From: Lachnospiraceae bacterium | Lineage (GTDB): Bacteria; Bacillota; Clostridia; Lachnospirales; Lachnospiraceae | Direction of reading: 5' to 3' | DNA: 64,000 nucleotides | Assembly: GCA_900757195.1 (NCBI GenBank) | Contig: CAAEMZ010000033.1 | Coordinates: forward strand, 62,001-126,000 | Shown: in pieces, positions 36,142 through 44,692 of the stretch | How positions within the stretch are numbered: the stretch's first letter is position 1 | How the letters are laid out: each line of letters begins with the position of its first letter | Notes under the pieces: model-generated | The model's database searches: none | Seen by the model: the letters and a program-made list of their open reading frames with translations, nothing else | What the model was told of the DNA's origin: nothing | Made by a program: the position numbers and the translations under genes

Positions 36142-36558
36142 CTACTTAGGAGGCATTACCATAGCTTCGCCTTTTGTAACGACGGTTCCGTCCTGGTTTG
36201 TACAGATGGTTTCGATTTTAACTCTGTTCTTTTCAGGAATCATTTCAACAACTTTACCGGTTGCTGTAATGGTATCACCGATACGAACCGGTGCAAGGAA
36301 GTTCAGAGTCTGGCTTAAATAGATGGTTCCTGGTCCTGGCATATGTACGCCGAGTACAGCGGAAATTAAACCTGCAGAAATCATACCGTGAGCGATTCTT
36401 CCTTTGAAGAATGTATTTTTTGCATATTCTTCATTGAAATGTGCCGGATTGACATCGCCGGAAACAGCGCCAAATAATAAAACGTCTGCTTCTGTGATTG
36501 TTTTTGTCCAGGTAGCTTCCTGACCGATGGATAATTCATTAATTGTAAAACCTTTCAT
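36142..36558 (-). CDS. MaoC/PhaJ-like (R)-specific enoyl-CoA hydratase
   Basis: 138 residues, single hotdog domain. The SGDVNPAHFNEEYA motif gives catalytic Asp35 and His40, as in PhaJ, which interconverts (R)-3-hydroxyacyl-CoA and trans-2-enoyl-CoA. GRIAHGMISAGLISA and PGPGTIYLSQTLNFLAPV follow as in the family. Length equals PhaJ. It is transcribed from a sigma-54 promoter with the same activator-site layout as the acyl-CoA dehydrogenase operon at 25.4 kb, which ties it to that pathway. Substrate chain length is unknown. Confidence 0.9.
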   Translation of the reverse strand: MKGFTINELSIGQEATWTKTITEADVLLFGAVSGDVNPAHFNEEYAKNTFFKGRIAHGMISAGLISAVLGVHMPGPGTIYLSQTLNFLAPVRIGDTITATGKVVEMIPEKNRVKIETICTNQDGTVVTKGEAMVMPPK

Positions 36559-36602
36559 GAGTAAAGCCCTCCTTATAGTTCATTTTTATTTAACCTTTTA
36601 TA

Positions 36603-36715
36603 CCGCAATTCACATGCCAACTTTTTGTTAAAAAAAAGACAGTGAAAATGAGGGTTTCCGGAAAATGTGTCGGAAATATTCAATGCGCTTCCGCATTTTA
36701 ATGCAAAAATGCATT
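36603..36715 (-). promoter_or_regulatory. Sigma-54 promoter and two activator sites of the MaoC gene
   Basis: Minus strand TTGGCATGTGAATTGCGG (36620-36603) has GG-N10-GC. Perfect palindromes AATGCG-CTTC-CGCATT (36682-36697) and AATGCA-AAAA-TGCATT (36700-36715) lie upstream. Centres are 84 and 102 bp from the -12 GC, exactly as at 25288-25400. The leader to the ATG would be about 36 nt. Confidence 0.88.
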
Positions 36716-36730
36716 TTAAAGGAAAAGTAC

Positions 36731-36759
36731 TTGCGTCATTGGAGTAAAGTAACTATAAT
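36731..36759 (+). promoter_or_regulatory. Sigma-A promoter of asnA
   Basis: TTGCGT (36731-36736), 17-nt spacer, TATAAT (36754-36759), 31 bp ahead of the asnA start. The activator palindromes of the MaoC promoter end only 16 bp upstream of the -35. Confidence 0.7.
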
Positions 36760-36790
36760 AGGAAAGAAAAACATTAAGGAGTATATGAGT

Positions 36791-37813
36791 ATGGCAGAAA
36801 CAATGAGCCCGTTATGGGTACCGGAGGGTTATGAATCGCCTCTGGATATTCGGGAAACAGAAATTGCGATTAAATGTGTAAAAGACTTTTTTGAAAAAGA
36901 GCTGGCCAGACAGTTAAATCTGACCCGGGTTTCGGCTCCTTTTTTCGTATATCCTGAAAGTGGTTTAAACGATACATTAAACGGCGTGGAACGTCCGGTA
37001 CGCTTTGGAATCCGGGAACAGGAAGACAGAGAGGTGGAAATCGTCCATTCTCTGGCGAAATGGAAACGTTTTGCTTTGAAACACTACGGATTTAAACAGG
37101 GTGAAGGCTTATATACCGATATGTATGCGATTCGCCGGGATGAAGATACCGACCAGCTTCATTCGCTGCTTGTGGACCAGTGGGACTGGGAGCGGATTAT
37201 TGACAAATCGGAACGAAATGAAGAAACTCTGAAGGCTGTTGTCCGGAAAGTATACAAAGCCCTGAAAAATACAGAGAAATATATGGCAATCCAGTATGAA
37301 TACATCGAAGAGATTCTTCCGGCAGAGATTTCTTTTGTTACGACACAGGAACTGGAGGATATGTATCCGGAAATGACAGCGAAGGAACGGGAACGGGAGA
37401 TTGCCCGGGAACGGGGCGCGGTTTTTCTTATGAAGATCGGTGGCAAACTGGCTTCCGGAGAACCTCATGACGGCCGGGCGCCGGACTACGATGACTGGGA
37501 GTTAAACGGGGATATTCTCGTATACTATCCGGTACTGGATACGGCTTTTGAGTTATCTTCAATGGGTATCCGTGTGGATGAGGCATCCTTAATGCGCCAG
37601 CTTGAAGCCCGGGATTGTGTGGAAAGAAAGAATCTCACTTTCCATAAAGCGCTGCTGAACGGTGAACTGCCGTATACGATCGGCGGCGGTATCGGTCAGG
37701 CGCGCATTTGTATGTTTTATTTGAGAAAGGCGCATATCGGCGAAGTGATCGCTTCGGTATGGCCGGATGACGTTGTTCAGACGATGGAAGAAAAAGGCGT
37801 TCATTTTCTTTAA
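36791..37813 (+). CDS. asnA: Aspartate-ammonia ligase (asparagine synthetase A)
   Basis: 340 residues, class II synthetase fold related to AspRS. Signatures include RVSAPFFV, GLNDTLNGVERPV, AKWKRFALK, SLLVDQWDWE and the ending GGGIGQARICMFYL. It makes asparagine from aspartate, ATP and ammonia. The ATG at 36791 has AAGGAG 9 nt upstream; an ATG two codons earlier is too close to that site, and longer frames overlap the promoter. It is near an Lrp/AsnC regulator, as with asnC-asnA in E. coli. Confidence 0.95.
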   Translation: MAETMSPLWVPEGYESPLDIRETEIAIKCVKDFFEKELARQLNLTRVSAPFFVYPESGLNDTLNGVERPVRFGIREQEDREVEIVHSLAKWKRFALKHYGFKQGEGLYTDMYAIRRDEDTDQLHSLLVDQWDWERIIDKSERNEETLKAVVRKVYKALKNTEKYMAIQYEYIEEILPAEISFVTTQELEDMYPEMTAKEREREIARERGAVFLMKIGGKLASGEPHDGRAPDYDDWELNGDILVYYPVLDTAFELSSMGIRVDEASLMRQLEARDCVERKNLTFHKALLNGELPYTIGGGIGQARICMFYLRKAHIGEVIASVWPDDVVQTMEEKGVHFL

Positions 37814-37827
37814 GGAATAGCCCTGAA

Positions 37828-37886
37828 CCCTCCCACATATGTTAAATAGAAACTGTCTTTTAACATATCTGGGAGGGATTTCTTTT
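37828..37886 (+). terminator. Terminator-like hairpin hiding the cotS ribosome site
   Basis: CCCTCCCACATATGTTAAA (37828-37846) pairs with the segment ending TGGGAGGG (37877), one mismatch, followed by ATTTCTTTT. The 3' arm contains GGGAGGG, the ribosome site of the next gene, and the T-run contains its TTG start. Confidence 0.75.
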
Positions 37887-38910
37887 GGAAGAAAAAATCA
37901 GAGAGCTGTTAGAAAACTATCATCTGGAAATCCGGCGTCTGTATCGGGGGCGGGGTGCGTGGCTGTGTGAGACAGACAGGGGACTGAAGCTGTTTCGGGT
38001 GTATGAGGGTTCACCTCAGCGCCTGAAGTGGGAAGCGATGGTGAAGGAGTGTCTCATGGAACGAGGCTATACTTACATAGACCGCTTTGCTGCCAATAAA
38101 GACGGAAGCTATCTGACGGCGGATGAGGAAGGGCAGAATTATGTAATGACGGACTGGTACAGCGGGCGGGAGTGCAGCACGAGGGACCGGGAAGAAATTT
38201 TAAGGGCGACGGCCCATATGGCCTGGATGCATAAGGGGATGCATGATATTTCAAGGGACGGGGAGATCGATCAGGTTTACGGTCAGGGCAATGTACTGGA
38301 TGAAATGGCGCGGCGCCACAGGGAATTAAAAACTATCCGGAATTATATTTTAAAGAAAAAACAGAAAAATGCCTTTGACAGGAAATTTATGGAGGCCTAT
38401 CCGGACTTTGAAGATTCGGGAAGAAAGGCGCTTCTTCTTTTGGAGGATGCCGGGTATAAAGCGCTTTATGAAAAAAACCGCCGTGAACAGCGGCTGTGCC
38501 ACGGGGACTATACGCAGCATAATATTCTTATTTCCGGAGAGAAGCTGGCCCTGGTCCGGTTTGACAAGATGCATATGGAGCTTCAGGTCTATGATTTATA
38601 TGTGTTTATGCGGAAAATACTTGAGAAAAACCGGTGGAACCGGGGGCTCGGTATGGCGATGCTTCAGACCTATGATGAAGTTTTTCCTTTCAGCCGGTGT
38701 CAGGTCCGGTGCCTTTACGGGATGCTGGTCTTTCCGGAAAAATTCTGGAAAATTGCCAATCGCTACCAGAATACGCGGAAAAGCTGGATGTCCGCCCAGA
38801 ATATGGATAAGCTGAACAAATTAATCCGGGAGAAGGGCGAAAGGCAGCTTTTTTTGTCAAAGATGGAAGAATACTGCGGTAAATTCAAAGATTTGTCTAA
38901 AAATTCTTGA
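37885..38910 (+). CDS. CotS-family spore coat kinase-like protein
   Basis: 341 residues with an aminoglycoside-phosphotransferase/CotS fold. LCHGDYTQHNILI is the catalytic-loop motif, and VRFDKMHMELQVYDLY stands for the metal-binding segment. CotS-type proteins are part of the spore coat or act on coat components. The start is TTG at 37885 with GGGAGGG upstream, both inside the hairpin described above. No membrane segment or signal peptide. Whether it is an active kinase is uncertain. Confidence 0.8.
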   Translation: MEEKIRELLENYHLEIRRLYRGRGAWLCETDRGLKLFRVYEGSPQRLKWEAMVKECLMERGYTYIDRFAANKDGSYLTADEEGQNYVMTDWYSGRECSTRDREEILRATAHMAWMHKGMHDISRDGEIDQVYGQGNVLDEMARRHRELKTIRNYILKKKQKNAFDRKFMEAYPDFEDSGRKALLLLEDAGYKALYEKNRREQRLCHGDYTQHNILISGEKLALVRFDKMHMELQVYDLYVFMRKILEKNRWNRGLGMAMLQTYDEVFPFSRCQVRCLYGMLVFPEKFWKIANRYQNTRKSWMSAQNMDKLNKLIREKGERQLFLSKMEEYCGKFKDLSKNS

Positions 38911-38997
38911 GAAAAAATGAAAAAATAATGCATTTTCGATGAAAATCAGTTATAATAAAAGAACAAATAATTTTATTGTTTTAAGGGGGAGATTCCG

Positions 38998-40731
38998 ATG
39001 GATTACAAAGAGATATATGAGTCATGGCTGGCAAATCCGTATTTTGATGAGGCAACAAAGGCCGAGCTCTTAAGTATCAAAGAAGATGATAAAGAGATTA
39101 AAGAACGTTTTTATAAAGACCTGGAATTTGGAACCGCCGGTCTTCGGGGAATTATCGGTGCCGGTACAAACCGGATGAACATTTATACCGTACGAAAGAC
39201 GACGCAGGGACTGGCAAATTACATAAAGAAACAGAATAATGAAGCAAAGGGTGTGGCAATTGCCTTTGATTCACGGCGTATGTCTCCAGAATTTGCGGAG
39301 GAAGCGGCGTTATGTCTGGCAGCCAACGGTATTAAAGCTTATTTATTTGAATCGCTGAGACCGACACCGGAACTGTCCTTTGCAGTCCGTGAACTTGGAT
39401 GTACTGCCGGAATCAATATTACCGCCAGTCACAATCCGCCGGAATACAACGGATATAAGGTGTACTGGGAGGATGGCGCTCAGATCACACCACCCCATGA
39501 TAGCGGCATCATGTCGGAGGTTCAGGCCGTTACCGATTATAATGATGTTAAGACCATGGATAAAGATGAGGCCGTCAAACAGGGACTCTGCGTGATTATC
39601 GGCAAGGATATTGACGATAAGTACATCGCCCGCCTGAAAGAACAGGTGAAACATCCGGAAGCGATCAAAGCGATGGCGAAGGACTTAAAAATCGTTTACA
39701 CACCGCTTCATGGTACAGGAAATATACCGGCCCGAAGAGTGTTAAAGGAACTCGGATTTGAAAATGTTTATGTTGTTCCTGAACAGGAGCTGCCGGACGG
39801 CGAATTCCCGACCGTCGGTTATCCGAATCCGGAAGCAGAAGAAGCTTTTGTTCTCGGATTAAAGCTGGCGAAGGAAGTGGATGCCGATCTGGTTCTGGCA
39901 ACAGACCCGGATGCGGACCGTCTCGGTGTTCGCGTGAAGGATAAAAACGGTGAATATCATACATTGACCGGAAATATGTCCGGATGTCTTCTGGCAGAGT
40001 ATACCATCGGCCAGATGAAGGCGTTAAATGGCGGACTTCCGGAAGATGGCGCACTGATAAAGACGATTGTTACGACCAACATGGCGGACGCCGTTGCCAA
40101 ACATTATGGTATCCGTCTGATCGAGTGTCTTACCGGATTTAAGTACATCGGCCAGCAGATTCTCGGATTTGAGACAAGCGGCAAGGGTACGTATCTTTTC
40201 GGATTTGAAGAGAGCTACGGCTGCCTGATCGGTACCCATGCCCGGGATAAAGATGCGATCGTGGCAACGATGGCGCTCTGTGAAGCGGCGGCTTACTACA
40301 AAACCCAGGGCAAGAACTTATGGGATGCTATGGTCGATATGTATGAGAAATACGGCTACTACAGAGATGAGGTGAAATCCATTTCTCTGTCCGGTATTGA
40401 AGGCCTCGAAAAAATCCAGTCGATTATGGAAACACTGCGTGCCAATACGCCGAAGGAACTGGCAGGTATGCGCGTGGTTTCAGCACGGGATTATAAGAAA
40501 GACGTTATTGTGGATATGAAGACCGGTGAAACAAAACCGACAGGTCTTCCGGCCTCCAATGTCCTTTATTACGATCTGACGGATGACGCATGGCTTTGTG
40601 TACGTCCTTCCGGTACAGAACCGAAGATTAAGTTCTACTATGGTATTAAGGGCACATCGATGGCCGATGCCGATGCAAAATCAGAAACTGTCAGCAAGGC
40701 GCTGGATATTTTAATTGAATCGATGATGTAA
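38998..40731 (+). CDS. Phosphoglucomutase/phosphomannomutase
   Basis: 577 residues, alpha-D-phosphohexomutase family. The phosphoserine loop is TASHNPPEYNGYKVY, the metal loop DPDADRLGV, the sugar loop FEESYGCLIG and the phosphate loop RPSGTEPKIKFY. Length and the N-terminal ELLSIKEDDKEI region fit the PgcA/PGM2-type enzymes of Firmicutes, which make glucose-1-phosphate for wall and lipid glycosylation. A TATAAT lies at about 38952. It is followed by a strong terminator. Confidence 0.93.
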   Translation: MDYKEIYESWLANPYFDEATKAELLSIKEDDKEIKERFYKDLEFGTAGLRGIIGAGTNRMNIYTVRKTTQGLANYIKKQNNEAKGVAIAFDSRRMSPEFAEEAALCLAANGIKAYLFESLRPTPELSFAVRELGCTAGINITASHNPPEYNGYKVYWEDGAQITPPHDSGIMSEVQAVTDYNDVKTMDKDEAVKQGLCVIIGKDIDDKYIARLKEQVKHPEAIKAMAKDLKIVYTPLHGTGNIPARRVLKELGFENVYVVPEQELPDGEFPTVGYPNPEAEEAFVLGLKLAKEVDADLVLATDPDADRLGVRVKDKNGEYHTLTGNMSGCLLAEYTIGQMKALNGGLPEDGALIKTIVTTNMADAVAKHYGIRLIECLTGFKYIGQQILGFETSGKGTYLFGFEESYGCLIGTHARDKDAIVATMALCEAAAYYKTQGKNLWDAMVDMYEKYGYYRDEVKSISLSGIEGLEKIQSIMETLRANTPKELAGMRVVSARDYKKDVIVDMKTGETKPTGLPASNVLYYDLTDDAWLCVRPSGTEPKIKFYYGIKGTSMADADAKSETVSKALDILIESMM

Positions 40732-40756
40732 TGAAAGCTTACAGCGAATTCGAAGG

Positions 40757-40796
40757 AGGATGGCTGTTCTGCGAAAGCAGGACGCCATCCTTTTTT
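40757..40796 (+). terminator. Terminator of the phosphohexomutase gene
   Basis: GGATGGC-GTTCTGC and GCAGGAC-GCCATCC arms around GAAA, then six Ts. Confidence 0.88.
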
Positions 40797-40918
40797 GTCA
40801 GGGGAATGTTCGGAGGTGTCCGCCCTGTTTGCGGAAAATTTTTGACAGAGCTTTTCCGGGAATCGGAATATTGACGGAGGCCGGGGCATAGGCTGGTAAA
40901 AAAGGTGGTCAGAGGGTC

Positions 40919-41344
40919 ATGAAAAATATTTTCGGAAAAGTGCTTGGAATTGTACTGGGGATGCTGTGCTTTTGTATTCCCCTTTGGGGCTGCGCCATGC
41001 TCGAGACTTCGGATAAGAAGGTATCGGAAATTGATTTTACGGTGGTGAGCCCGGAGGAACTGCCGGAGGAAATCCGGACGATGATCGACGAACGGAAAAA
41101 TGAGGCTTTTCAGATGGCATATCACGACGGGACGTATTCATATATTATCGTTGGCTACGGGCAGCAGGAAACTTCCGGATACAGCATTTCGGTCAATGAT
41201 GTGTATCAGGGGGAGGACGGCATATGGGTGGATACAGATTTCATCGGGCCGGAAAAATCCGAAAAGACGGAGGCTGCCGCAACCAGTCCCTTTGTCGTTA
41301 TAAAAATTGATGCTGTGGACCAGACGATTCGATTTAAAAATTAG
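40919..41344 (+). CDS. PrcB-like lipoprotein
   Basis: 141 residues. A signal peptide ends in a lipobox-like PLWGC. A small beta domain follows with GTYSYIIVGYGQQETSGYSISVNDV, which resembles the PrcB C-terminal domain. Family function is not firmly known (PrcB was described as part of a protease complex). It precedes sipL by 11 bp and is probably co-transcribed, so a sporulation or envelope role is possible. Confidence 0.7.
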   Translation: MKNIFGKVLGIVLGMLCFCIPLWGCAMLETSDKKVSEIDFTVVSPEELPEEIRTMIDERKNEAFQMAYHDGTYSYIIVGYGQQETSGYSISVNDVYQGEDGIWVDTDFIGPEKSEKTEAAATSPFVVIKIDAVDQTIRFKN

Positions 41345-41355
41345 GAGGATGGACG

Positions 41356-42921
41356 ATGAATGTATCGAAGACCTATATCCGGGTGCCGGTGTATAAGAAC
41401 CGGGCGGATGTACAGCTGACGCTGGACAATGATTTTAATGTGCCGGATTCGAAACCGGACATGGAACGGATTATTCAGGAAAAGGGGATGCTGCATATCC
41501 GGGATATAAAGCCGGGAAAGGATAAATGCGTCATCCGGGGTGAACTGGCCTTCGGAATTCTTTATATGGGGGATGACGGAAGCAGCCAGCTCCAGTCCAT
41601 TGAAGGCAGTATTCCCTTTGAAGAAACGGTGAATATGGACGGCCTTCAGGATACGGATCACATGGATATCCGGTGGGATATGGAAGATTTGCGGACAGGA
41701 ATGATTAATTCGCGGAAAACAAGTGTTCGGTCTATCATCCTTCTTCGGGTGACCGCGCTGCGGATGGGCGAGGAGGAAGCGGCTATGGCTGTCGAGGATA
41801 GTGAAGATTTATGGGCCCAGAATAAAACCTGCCATCTGAGCCGGAAATATGTCAGTCAGAAGGACCAGCTCCGCATCCGGGAGGAAGCGGCTATTCCGGC
41901 CAACCGGCCGAATATGATGGAGATGATATGGCATCAGGAGAATCTTGAAAATCTGGAAATAAAGCTGCTGGACGGCGGTATATCCATCCGGGGCCAGTTG
42001 TCGGTATTTATTCTTTACCGGGATGAAACGATGGAGAATCCGGTCAATGATGTGGAGCTTAATGTGCCGGTGGATGGAAAGCTGGACTTTCCCGATGTGA
42101 CCCAGGAAATGATACCGGATATTAAAGTCTGTATGGATCATCTGAATCTGGATATCCGCAGCGATAAGGACGGGGAAGCCCGGGTTGTCGGGGTTGAAGC
42201 GGTACTGGCAGCAGATATGAATATTTACCAGGAAGAGACCATCCGGCTTCTGCAGGATATCTATTCTCCGAAGGTGACGCTTATACCGGAAATTAAGACA
42301 GTGACACTGGAGAATCTGGTCATGAAAAATCAGTCCCGGTGCCCGGTGCGGGAAAAAATCCATCTGGGTGAAGGGGGACGGATGCTGCAGATCTGCCATA
42401 CACGGGCCAATGTCAAGATTGACCAGACAGAGCTTTGTGATGAAGGGATTCTTGTGGAAGGGGTAGTCTATCTCGGAATTCTTTATATTGCCGCAGATGA
42501 CCGGAAACCGGTGAATGCGGCAAAGGCAGCCGTGCCTTTTTCCTATACGGTCGAAGCGGAGAATCTCGGGGAAGATGCCGTGTATGATATGTATTCCAGC
42601 CTGGAACAGCTCAGCGCCACGATGACGGATAACGATGAAATCGAAGTGAAAATGGTGATTTCCCTGGATGCTTCAATCTTTAAACCGATGGAGCTTCAGG
42701 TGGTGGCCCAGGTCGGGGAGGAGCCGCTGGATTTTGAAAAAATAGAGGCGATGCCGGGGATGACGGGGCATGTTGTTACCGAAGGGGATTCTATCTGGAA
42801 GCTGGCGAAGGCCTACTATGCATCGCCGGAGGATATCCGGGAAGTCAATGGCTTAAAGGGGGATGAGCTGCCTGTCGGCCAGCCGCTGTTAATCATGAAA
42901 AACATGGAAATATTAAAATAA
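41356..42921 (+). CDS. sipL: SipL-like spore coat morphogenetic protein (DUF3794 + LysM)
   Basis: 521 residues. Repeated DUF3794 (SPOCS) domains are at about 5-150, 165-300 and 315-460; IRGELAFGILYMG, IRGQLSVFILYRD and VEGVVYLGILYIA mark the repeats. A C-terminal LysM domain (GHVVTEGDSIWKLAKAYY) follows. This is the layout of C. difficile SipL, whose LysM binds SpoIVA during coat assembly. No spoIVA gene is in the window. Confidence 0.9.
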   Translation: MNVSKTYIRVPVYKNRADVQLTLDNDFNVPDSKPDMERIIQEKGMLHIRDIKPGKDKCVIRGELAFGILYMGDDGSSQLQSIEGSIPFEETVNMDGLQDTDHMDIRWDMEDLRTGMINSRKTSVRSIILLRVTALRMGEEEAAMAVEDSEDLWAQNKTCHLSRKYVSQKDQLRIREEAAIPANRPNMMEMIWHQENLENLEIKLLDGGISIRGQLSVFILYRDETMENPVNDVELNVPVDGKLDFPDVTQEMIPDIKVCMDHLNLDIRSDKDGEARVVGVEAVLAADMNIYQEETIRLLQDIYSPKVTLIPEIKTVTLENLVMKNQSRCPVREKIHLGEGGRMLQICHTRANVKIDQTELCDEGILVEGVVYLGILYIAADDRKPVNAAKAAVPFSYTVEAENLGEDAVYDMYSSLEQLSATMTDNDEIEVKMVISLDASIFKPMELQVVAQVGEEPLDFEKIEAMPGMTGHVVTEGDSIWKLAKAYYASPEDIREVNGLKGDELPVGQPLLIMKNMEILK

Positions 42922-42924
42922 GAC

Positions 42925-42952
42925 TTGAAATAAAGCGAATATTATTTATAAT
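42925..42952 (+). promoter_or_regulatory. Promoter of ispE
   Basis: TTGAAA (42925-42930), 16-nt spacer, TATAAT (42947-42952). Confidence 0.65.
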
Positions 42953-43003
42953 TGTATATATAGTGAATTTTGTATACAAAAAACAATAGAGGAAGGGATA
43001 GTT

Positions 43004-43885
43004 ATGAATACGATTCAGATGAAGGCCTTTGGTAAGGTGAACCTGGGGCTGGACGTTGTCCGCAGACGCGCGGACGGGTATCATGAAGTGCGTATGATTA
43101 TGCAGACAGTCCAGTTGTTTGATAAAGTATCCATTGAGAAGCGGAGTAAGGCGGGCATCCGGATTAAAACCAATCTGCCGTTTCTTCCGGTCAATGCGAA
43201 TAATATTGCCTATAAAGCGGCGAAGATGCTTATGGATGAATTCGGAATTCAGGCAGGCGTGGCGATCGATATTGAAAAACATATTCCCGTAGCCGCCGGT
43301 ATGGCGGGCGGCAGTACAGACGGTGCGGCCGTACTCTACGGAATAAACCGCCTGTTTAACCTCGGCCTTTCAAAACGTCAGTTGATGGAACGGGGGGTTA
43401 AGCTGGGAGCGGATGTTCCTTACTGTATTCTGCGGGGGACGGTTCTCTCGGAGGGGATTGGTGAGATCCTGACACCGGTGAAAGCATTGCCGGACTGCCA
43501 TATACTGATCGCAAAGCCGCCGGTCAGCGTATCGACAAAGTATGTCTATGAACACCTGAAACTGGACGATTCGATCCGGCATCCGGATATTGACGGTATG
43601 GTGGCAGCGCTGAAAAACGGAGATCTTTCCGGTGTGACATCCCGGATGGGAAATGTCCTGGAAAGTGTGACAGCGGTGAAACATCCCGAAATTGAAGCGA
43701 TTAAACAGACGATGATCCGGGAGGGCGCTCTGGGGGCTTTGATGAGCGGCAGCGGACCGACGGTATTCGGTATTTTTGATGATAAGGAAAAAGGGAAACA
43801 GGCCCGGGAGATTTTAAAACAGGGAACACTCGCGCGTCAGGTTTACCTGGTACGCCCTTACAATATACGTCCATATCATAAATAG
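43004..43885 (+). CDS. ispE: 4-Diphosphocytidyl-2-C-methyl-D-erythritol kinase
   Basis: 293 residues, GHMP kinase. KAFGKVNLGLDV at the N terminus has the catalytic Lys, IPVAAGMAGGSTDGAA is the ATP loop, and LMSGSGPTVFGIF is motif 3. It acts in the non-mevalonate (MEP) isoprenoid route. The next gene, a GntR regulator, starts 27 bp later and may be co-transcribed. Confidence 0.95.
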   Translation: MNTIQMKAFGKVNLGLDVVRRRADGYHEVRMIMQTVQLFDKVSIEKRSKAGIRIKTNLPFLPVNANNIAYKAAKMLMDEFGIQAGVAIDIEKHIPVAAGMAGGSTDGAAVLYGINRLFNLGLSKRQLMERGVKLGADVPYCILRGTVLSEGIGEILTPVKALPDCHILIAKPPVSVSTKYVYEHLKLDDSIRHPDIDGMVAALKNGDLSGVTSRMGNVLESVTAVKHPEIEAIKQTMIREGALGALMSGSGPTVFGIFDDKEKGKQAREILKQGTLARQVYLVRPYNIRPYHK

Positions 43886-43912
43886 AAGACTTGCAGAGAA
43901 GGGGAGAAAAGA

Positions 43913-44605
43913 ATGCATAATTTTCAGATGAATATAAATGAATACTTACCGTTGAGAGATGTGGTATTTTATACACTGCGTCAGGCAATTTTAAAAGGAG
44001 AACTGGAACCGGGAGAGCGTCTGATGGAGATGCAGCTTGCCGAACAGCTCGGCGTGAGCCGGACTCCGATTCGTGAAGCGATCCGAAAGCTGGAGCTGGA
44101 GGGCCTTGTGCTGATGATTCCGAGACGCGGTGCCATTGTAGCAAAGATTACGGAAAAGGATTTAAAGGACGTTCTTGAAGTGCGGGCCTCTCTGGAGCGG
44201 CTGTCCACCAAGCTCGCCTGCGAACGGATGGAAGAAGAAACGATTGAAGAACTGCGGGAAGCGCAGGAAGCTTTTAAAGCGGCCCTCAGAGGGGATGATA
44301 TTACGCTTCAGGCGCAGAAAGATGTGGAATTTCACGATGTTATTTATAAATCGACCAATAACCTCCGGCTGATCCAGATGCTGAATAATCTTCGGGAGCA
44401 GATGTACCGCTACCGTCTGGAATATCTGAAAGACGGCACCTCCCATCAGAAGCTGGTCGAAGAACACGAGGCGATCATCGAAGCGCTTTCCCGGAGGGAC
44501 ACCGAAGAAACCACGAACATTATGGTGGGGCATGTCTATAATCAGGAACAGGCTGTGATGCGTAAGATCCATGAAGCGGAAAGCACCGGACCTCTGAAAA
44601 AATAA
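43913..44605 (+). CDS. FCD-type GntR-family regulator
   Basis: 230 residues. The winged helix carries GERLMEMQLAEQLGVSRTPIREAIRKLELEGL. The FCD domain starts near residue 85 (DVLEVRASLERLSTKLACERM) and includes DVEFHDVIYKSTNN, with the metal-binding Asp and His typical of the fold. The effector and targets are unknown. Downstream is a strong terminator, so control of the Ger genes is not implied. Confidence 0.9.
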   Translation: MHNFQMNINEYLPLRDVVFYTLRQAILKGELEPGERLMEMQLAEQLGVSRTPIREAIRKLELEGLVLMIPRRGAIVAKITEKDLKDVLEVRASLERLSTKLACERMEEETIEELREAQEAFKAALRGDDITLQAQKDVEFHDVIYKSTNNLRLIQMLNNLREQMYRYRLEYLKDGTSHQKLVEEHEAIIEALSRRDTEETTNIMVGHVYNQEQAVMRKIHEAESTGPLKK

Positions 44606-44620
44606 AGTTTTGTAAATAAA

Positions 44621-44665
44621 AAGAAAGTCTTTTGCACAGAATAGTGCAAAGGGCTTTCTTTTTTT
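44621..44665 (+). terminator. Terminator after the GntR gene
   Basis: AAGAAAG..CTTTTGCAC and GTGCAAAG..CTTTCTT arms, then a run of seven Ts. Confidence 0.88.
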
Positions 44666-44692
44666 GATACAGATATTCCGGAGGTGGGGACT

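Noticed and set aside
36721..36736. A GG-N10-GC sigma-54-like match ahead of asnA
   Set aside because: The TGGCA part is missing (AGGAAA), and TTGCGT is better explained as the -35 of a 17-nt-spaced sigma-A promoter with TATAAT.
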